27,077 nt of DNA, from assembly GCA_964246695.1 (NCBI GenBank), contig CAXTSI010000056.1, positions 1-27,077 on the forward strand. Direction: 5' to 3'. The notes under the pieces are model-generated. The model saw only the letters and a program-made list of their open reading frames with translations. It was not told the DNA's origin and ran no database searches. The stretch comes from Stigonema sp964246695. GTDB lineage: Bacteria; Cyanobacteriota; Cyanobacteriia; Cyanobacteriales; Nostocaceae. Made by a program: the position numbers and the translations under genes. Positions 23,592 through 27,077 of this stretch are shown piece after piece; the first letter of the stretch is position 1, and every line of letters begins with the position of its first letter.

Positions 23592-23876
23592 TTAGGCTTT
23601 CAAGTCGTGGCGGAATTTAATGCCGTCACCAATACCCACCTGCATCGTTTAAGCATCCAGCATTTGTGAGTATTGCCAACTGCCAATTTTGTTGGAGTGG
23701 TAAGTTTTGCGATCCATGCTTGTTTCCGGCATGGTTGAGTTTAGCTCCGGAGGATACCAAATACGCTTGATCTTAACAGGAGTTTTGAGTTGGGCGATCG
23801 CCTGATTCATTCGTGTATCTGCACTCAGACACCACGGGCAGATCAAGTCCGAGGTTATTTCTATTGTTAAGGTCAT
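23592..23876 (-). pseudogene. Truncated DsbA/FrnE-like oxidoreductase
   Basis: The N-terminus of a DsbA-family thioredoxin-fold protein (FrnE type) reads LTIEITSDLICPWCLSADTRMN, with the CPWC redox motif, then KRIWYPPELNSTMPE and MDRKTYHSNKIGSWQYSQMLDA. A TAA at 23649-23651 stops it at 75 codons. The same frame continues past that stop with family-like TMQVGIGDGIKFRHDLKA before a second stop at 23592. Full-length relatives are over 200 residues, so both a nonsense change and loss of the 3' part have occurred. No function is expected. Confidence 0.85.
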
Positions 23877-24304
23877 GGTTGCCTCCTCAAACCTAAATTA
23901 GTAAATTCAACTCTTTAAAATTAGCCAAATCTTCAAAATAAACAGCAAAATTTAACGGCTACCATACCAAATGATAAGTAAGACGAACAAAAGCGTTTGA
24001 TACTAAGAGTAATTCCCTAATTTATTAATATTGAGCGTGGCGTAGCAAACGAACTACTTATCGTGCCATAACTTAGGTAAGCAACGCAGGTGTACGCTCG
24101 TTTATTGTAGCGATCGCCCTTTTTTGTTTGCTCTCACTTTTTTGCTTTGCTTCCATACCAGTGTAGCATTTTGTGGGAAAATAGTCCTAATTACACCTTA
24201 CCAACAAATCGCTAGTCCAGAAGCTTCTCAACAAGATCTTTAATAGACGAATTATCTTCTCAAGTCGTGTAGCTGCTGTCATTGGTGCAGGACTAGGTTT
24301 CGTT

Positions 24305-24493
24305 ATGGCTAGCCTTGCCCCAACTCAATACAAAGGTGTAATCTATCAAAACTTGGACCGTAAATATGCTGTCATTGGTACTGTGGCAGGACTAATGTTT
24401 GGAGCAAGTCTTGAAGCGATTCGACTTTTGAAGCCGCAACGCGATCGAGAAGAGGCGATCGCGCGCGAGAAGGTGAGCAATCCCAATCAATAG
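24305..24493 (+). CDS. Small membrane-type protein, unrecognised
   Basis: This 62-residue protein has one hydrophobic segment (AVIGTVAGLMFGASLEAIRLL) followed by a charged tail (KPQRDREEAIAREK). The same frame is open upstream to a TAA at 24188. It reads RRIIFSSRVAAVIGAGLGFV just before the ATG, a second copy of the hydrophobic motif with matching DNA (GCTGTCATTGGT twice, plus GCAGGACTA). No ATG, GTG or TTG lies in that extension. Either the short form is real, a rare start is used, or the original start was lost. The preceding gap 23877-24304 has no other gene that I can support. Confidence 0.5.
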   Translation: MASLAPTQYKGVIYQNLDRKYAVIGTVAGLMFGASLEAIRLLKPQRDREEAIAREKVSNPNQ

Positions 24494-24544
24494 TCCTGCA
24501 ACTTAATTCTAATCAAACTAATGCGATCGTCCACCCTGAGAAAA

Positions 24545-24660
24545 ATCTCCTCTAGTACCGCTGCGCGGAATTAAAAATTAAAAATCGCGTTCGCGAAGCG
24601 TCTTGTTCGCGCAGCGTCTCCGACTGGAGTTGAGAAGCGTTGCGAGCAAAGCGAAGCAAT
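24545..24660. repeat. Short GCGAAGCG-type palindromic repeat cluster
   Basis: The stretch contains CGCGTTCGCGAAGCGTC, TTCGCGCAGCGTCTC and GCGAGCAAAGCGAAGC, overlapping palindromes typical of intergenic repeats in filamentous cyanobacteria, flanked by TTAAAAATTAAAAA. It is non-coding. Confidence 0.5.
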
Positions 24661-24713
24661 CTAAAATTAAAAAGCTTGAAATACAAGGTTTTTGGCTGTT
24701 TGGTATGGTAACT

Positions 24714-24831
24714 CACATCTTGCACCTGGGTGAAAAACCGGGTTTCTTGAGAATGACTAATGGTCAAACCCTTAATCTTTGGTTGAGAAACCCGGTTTTT
24801 TAGGTCTTGTTGAGAATGGTGCAAGATATCA
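24714..24831. mobile_element. MITE-like element carrying the AGAAACCCGGTTTCT hairpin
   Basis: ATCTTGCACC (24717-24726) and GGTGCAAGAT (24818-24827) form inverted ends. GGTAACT lies directly outside on both sides (24707-24713 and 24832-24838) and looks like a 7-bp target duplication. Inside, AAAAACCGGGTTTCT (24733-24747) pairs perfectly with 24786-24800. It is about 118 bp, non-coding, and its ends differ from those of the 4960-5072 element although the inner motif is shared. Confidence 0.7.
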
Positions 24832-24913
24832 GGTAACTGTATTTCCGCCGTCATGTACTAGTGATTTGGGATGTTATCAGACTCAGTTGTTTTGACTGTC
24901 CTATAAGTCTGGG

Positions 24914-24962
24914 GCTAAACAAACAAAGCCACAAGGCAATGCCTTCACAGAGTCTGTTTAGC
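24914..24962. other. Stem-loop downstream of tRNA-Asn
   Basis: GCTAAACAAAC (24914-24924) pairs with GTCTGTTTAGC (24952-24962) with one mismatch, and AAGGCAATGCCTT forms an inner stem. On the minus strand it follows the tRNA by about 36 bases, so it could end or process that transcript. It has no clear T run. Confidence 0.4.
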
Positions 24963-24998
24963 GGTGACTTTCATAGTCCCATCCCTTTGCTTTTTTAA

Positions 24999-25070
<72 letters not shown>

Positions 25071-25103
25071 TTACAGTTACTAATACTAAAGCAAGAAATA
25101 TTA

Positions 25104-25125
25104 TTTGGCAAGTACCTTTGCCAAA
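25104..25125. terminator. Small hairpin followed by T-rich run
   Basis: TTTGGCAA (25104-25111) pairs with TTGCCAAA (25118-25125) around GTACCT, and ATTTTTTC follows on the plus strand. It lies between the NYN gene and tRNA-Asn, both on the minus strand, so the T run is on the wrong side for them. The role is uncertain. Confidence 0.3.
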
Positions 25126-25233
25126 ATTTTTTCAATTTTTTTCAAGTAAACGCTTAACTATAAAAATGTCCGCAGTCTTAATCAGCTTTTAACCTCCACC
25201 TCGTAGCTTTTGATGCTAATATAGTAATGTGAG

Positions 25234-25785
25234 CTATTTCAATTCCCTTCGCAATTCAGCTAAACGCTGCAGTGCTTTAGGGTCAATGGAATTGGCTAAA
25301 AATCTACTCTTCGATTGTTTCCGTGGTTGATAATTGTACCTTGCACGGCAGACAGCAGCTTCTACGTCGTAACATAGTTGTAGTGCCGACATCCATTCAG
25401 CGCCATACCCTTGTACCATTAACTGCTGTAGGCGATCCGATGTGGCTACAATCACTCGGTAAATGTGAGACTTAGCTATTTGCTGGCGAAGAGATGCACA
25501 AGATTTTTCAATATATGTATCTGCTGTCTGCCCGAAATCAGTGTAATGAACTGATAAAAGTCCAGTAATTACTTCCTTGTTGCTACACGTGTTCTGATAT
25601 TGAGCATCAAAAACGATCTGAGTTTCATAGCCTTGAAATGCAGTGTAACTAGTTAAAGATTCAACCAGTTCCCAGCGTGCCGCTTCTAGTCCTGCAGTAT
25701 CACGAGTTTTTTTAAGGCAAGGCCAAGCGCCTATTATATTATAGCCGTCTACTAGTAAAACGGCTTGGGGTAATGGACAGGGCAT
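25234..25785 (-). CDS. NYN-domain RNase-like protein (YacP/Rae1 type)
   Basis: This protein of about 183 residues has the PIN-like NYN nuclease fold. AVLLVDGYNIIGAWP near the N-terminus holds the first Asp. The middle has TQIVFDAQYQ, VHYTDFGQTADTYIEK with further acidic residues, and YRVIVATSDRLQQLM with the last. YacP/Rae1 proteins are endoribonucleases that cut mRNA at the ribosome in Bacillus. The basic tail (YQPRKQSKSR) may bind RNA. An upstream ATG at 25824 would add 13 residues (NLVNSRKFCSKT); I prefer 25785 because family members start close to LPQAVLLVDGYNI. The gene stands alone. Confidence 0.85.
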   Translation of the reverse strand: MPCPLPQAVLLVDGYNIIGAWPCLKKTRDTAGLEAARWELVESLTSYTAFQGYETQIVFDAQYQNTCSNKEVITGLLSVHYTDFGQTADTYIEKSCASLRQQIAKSHIYRVIVATSDRLQQLMVQGYGAEWMSALQLCYDVEAAVCRARYNYQPRKQSKSRFLANSIDPKALQRLAELRRELK

Positions 25786-25980
25786 GGTTTTTGAGCAAAA
25801 TTTTCTAGAGTTAACAAGATTCATTCATAGCTTTCATCGTAGTTCATTTTTATTTGTAACACAATGTTACAAATAAAAAAAAATCTGATTGAGTCATTAG
25901 ACATCTGGTGAAAAACAATGTATGAACGTGCGGCGTTCTACAAGGGTTTTAAACAACGCACAATTAATTTATGGAGATGT

Positions 25981-26021
25981 CTATTAGTCATTAGTCATTA
26001 GTAAGGACTAATGACTAATAG
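25981..26021. terminator. 16-bp hairpin at the end of the ABC ATPase gene
   Basis: CTATTAGTCATTAGTC (25981-25996) is perfectly complementary to 26006-26021, with a nine-base loop. It sits three bases beyond the ATPase stop codon. The arms are built of the tandem TTAGTCA unit, a common cyanobacterial intergenic repeat that probably also serves as terminator here. Confidence 0.55.
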
Positions 26022-26024
26022 ATA

Positions 26025-26702
26025 TCAAGAAGCTTCGTTGTGCAGCCCCATCAAACGTTGTTCAAGGCGCTGGGGATCTCCTTGATCGACAAGATCGCCT
26101 CTTTCCATTAAGAAAGCGCCATCACAGTAATCCAACTCATCTAAGCGATGCGTTACCCAAAGAGCTGTAATACCTTGACTTTTGACTAGACGGCGAACAC
26201 TAACCACTAATTCCAGTTGACTATCTGGATCAAGTAAGGCAGTGGGTTCATCTAATAATAAGACTTCACAGCGACGAGCGAGGGCACCAGCGATCGCTAC
26301 TCGCTGTTTCTGTCCACCACTCAAAGCATAGATAGGGCGTCGTTCCAGTGCTAGCAAATTCACCGACTCGAGTGCTTCTTCAACCCGTGTTCTCACAGCA
26401 GCAGTTGGTAGTCTTTCCTCCACCAGCCCAAAAGCCACATCAGCACCAACAGTTGGCATGACCAATTGGTGATCGGGGTTTTGGAAGACAAAGCCAACGG
26501 GATGCACAACTCGAATTTCGCCCCTCTCAGGAGTTAATAGCCCCACCAGTAGTCTGAGTAAAGTTGATTTGCCACTGCCGTTTGTACCCAAAAGCATCCA
26601 AAATTCACCTTTGGGTACTTCTAGAGAGCAAGATTTGATGACCTTCTCTCCCGACGGCCAACTGAAATTTAAATCCTTTACCTCAATGCCCAGTTCCGTC
26701 AT
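26025..26702 (-). CDS. CbiO/EcfA-type ABC transporter ATPase
   Basis: This 225-residue ABC ATPase of the energy-coupling factor group has Walker A GTNGSGKST (about residues 39-47) and a Q-loop in VFQNPDHQLVMPTVGADVAFG, the ECF-type extended Q-loop. The signature is LSGGQKQRVAIAGALA, Walker B is VLLLDEPTALLD, and the switch histidine is in VTHRLDE. ECF ATPases power uptake of cobalt, nickel or vitamins together with a membrane T protein and a substrate-binding S component, neither of which is in the window. Cobalt is tempting because of the cobalamin genes, but they are more than 4 kb away, so the substrate is unassigned. It lies 18 bases after the UPF0367 gene on the same strand. Confidence 0.88.
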   Translation of the reverse strand: MTELGIEVKDLNFSWPSGEKVIKSCSLEVPKGEFWMLLGTNGSGKSTLLRLLVGLLTPERGEIRVVHPVGFVFQNPDHQLVMPTVGADVAFGLVEERLPTAAVRTRVEEALESVNLLALERRPIYALSGGQKQRVAIAGALARRCEVLLLDEPTALLDPDSQLELVVSVRRLVKSQGITALWVTHRLDELDYCDGAFLMERGDLVDQGDPQRLEQRLMGLHNEAS

Positions 26703-26720
26703 TTGTACACCATTATCTGC

Positions 26721-26993
26721 TTACTCAGCAGTTAGGGCGAAAAATCCAGGTGGTCTACCACCACCACCGACTGTACCGTCTCTTTGAGAGACTTGGACTC
26801 CAGAAATTTCACTAGCACGAACTGCGACTTTTTTCTCTGTCTTGCCCTCACTCTTTAGTTCCACAATGTCGGGGTTACCAGAGCGCATTGCTGCCAAAAT
26901 CAATTGATACACAGCATCAGCATCTTCAGCTGACTTACGTTCTACTGACATGGGGAAAGCAGTGTTTTTTACGGTTAGGTCTATGGTAAACAT
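26721..26993 (-). CDS. UPF0367 family protein
   Basis: This 90-residue cyanobacterial conserved protein of unknown function begins FTIDLTVKNTAFPMSVERKSAEDADAVYQLILAAMRSGNPDIVEL. It then has KKVAVRASEISGVQVSQ and a glycine-rich GGGGRPPGFF end, the pattern I know for UPF0367. It is soluble with no catalytic motif. It precedes the ABC ATPase by 18 bases, so the two are probably co-transcribed. Confidence 0.82.
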   Translation of the reverse strand: MFTIDLTVKNTAFPMSVERKSAEDADAVYQLILAAMRSGNPDIVELKSEGKTEKKVAVRASEISGVQVSQRDGTVGGGGRPPGFFALTAE

Positions 26994-27053
26994 TTGGCGT
27001 TGATCAAATTTAACTGACTGTAGGACTCATTTTAGCGTTAGCTAACTGATCTC

Positions 27054-27077
27054 AGTGGGGAGTGGGGAGTGGGGAGT
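27054..27077. repeat. Tandem AGTGGGG repeat at the window edge
   Basis: Three AGTGGGG units followed by AGT. The complement (CCCCACT) is tandem at 34-47 at the opposite end. This is simple intergenic repeat DNA that continues past the window. Confidence 0.7.

Noticed and set aside
24552..24854. 100-codon minus-strand frame
   Set aside because: It spans the GCGAAGCG repeats and the MITE at 24714-24831, so it is a by-product of repeat DNA.
26025..26702. Naming the ATPase as the cobalt transporter CbiO
   Set aside because: No CbiM, CbiN or CbiQ is in the window, and the cobalamin operon is distant; other ECF substrates are equally possible.

Overview
The window is cyanobacterial chromosome, most likely from a filamentous Nostocales-type species. 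The octamer GCGATCGC (HIP1) recurs throughout, inside and between genes. Several genes belong to families typical of that group: three Uma2-type endonucleases, a UPF0367 protein, a BlaI/M56 pair and a CbiG-CobJ fusion. Short palindromic repeats and MITE-like elements fill most larger gaps. No rRNA, phage module or CRISPR array is visible. One tRNA (Asn, GTT) is present.

Layout. 1-4.7 kb holds housekeeping genes: a Nit-type amidohydrolase (-), MarC (+), ComB-like phosphatase (-), BlaI repressor plus M56 peptidase (+), and an exported SH3 protein (-). 4.7-5.5 kb is non-coding and carries a small mobile element. 5.5-8.9 kb holds a secreted Cu/Zn superoxide dismutase overlapping the precorrin-6A reductase gene, a Uma2 endonuclease, and the bifunctional CbiE/CbiT methyltransferase (-). 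9-16.7 kb is an accessory region: an interrupted HicB/VapC toxin-antitoxin locus, an unassigned two-gene operon, a decayed IS630 transposase, structured repeats, an HNH endonuclease with a small partner, a MITE, a second Uma2 gene, and an RHH antitoxin with an N-terminally damaged PIN toxin. 16.8-21.6 kb is the main cobalamin operon: a cobalamin riboswitch, then cobG, cobH, cobI and a cbiG-cobJ fusion, the last three overlapping. 21.9-24.5 kb is scarred: a 3'-truncated Uma2 gene runs head-on into a 3'-truncated P-loop ATPase gene, and a dsbA-like pseudogene is cut off just before a gene of different composition. 24.5-27 kb returns to core genes: tRNA-Asn, a NYN-domain RNase, a CbiO/EcfA-type ATPase and a UPF0367 protein.

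The functional theme is corrin-ring synthesis. CobI (C20 methylation), CobG, CobJ (C17), CbiG, CobK/CbiJ, CbiE/CbiT (C5, C15 and decarboxylation) and CobH/CbiC cover most steps from precorrin-2 to hydrogenobyrinate or cobyrinate. The C11 methyltransferase (CobM/CbiF), the C1 methyltransferase CbiD (if the cobalt-early route is used), chelatase and amidases are not in the window. The four-gene operon sits behind a riboswitch whose downstream hairpin covers the Shine-Dalgarno of cobG, so feedback by cobalamin on translation is likely.

The least explained items are the operon at 10971-11905 (two unrecognised proteins), a folded 144-bp element at 13790-13933, and a family of small repeats. One of those repeats has inserted into the IS630 transposase, and another copy lies immediately upstream of blaI. 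Gene names rest on motif recognition by eye; no database search was run.
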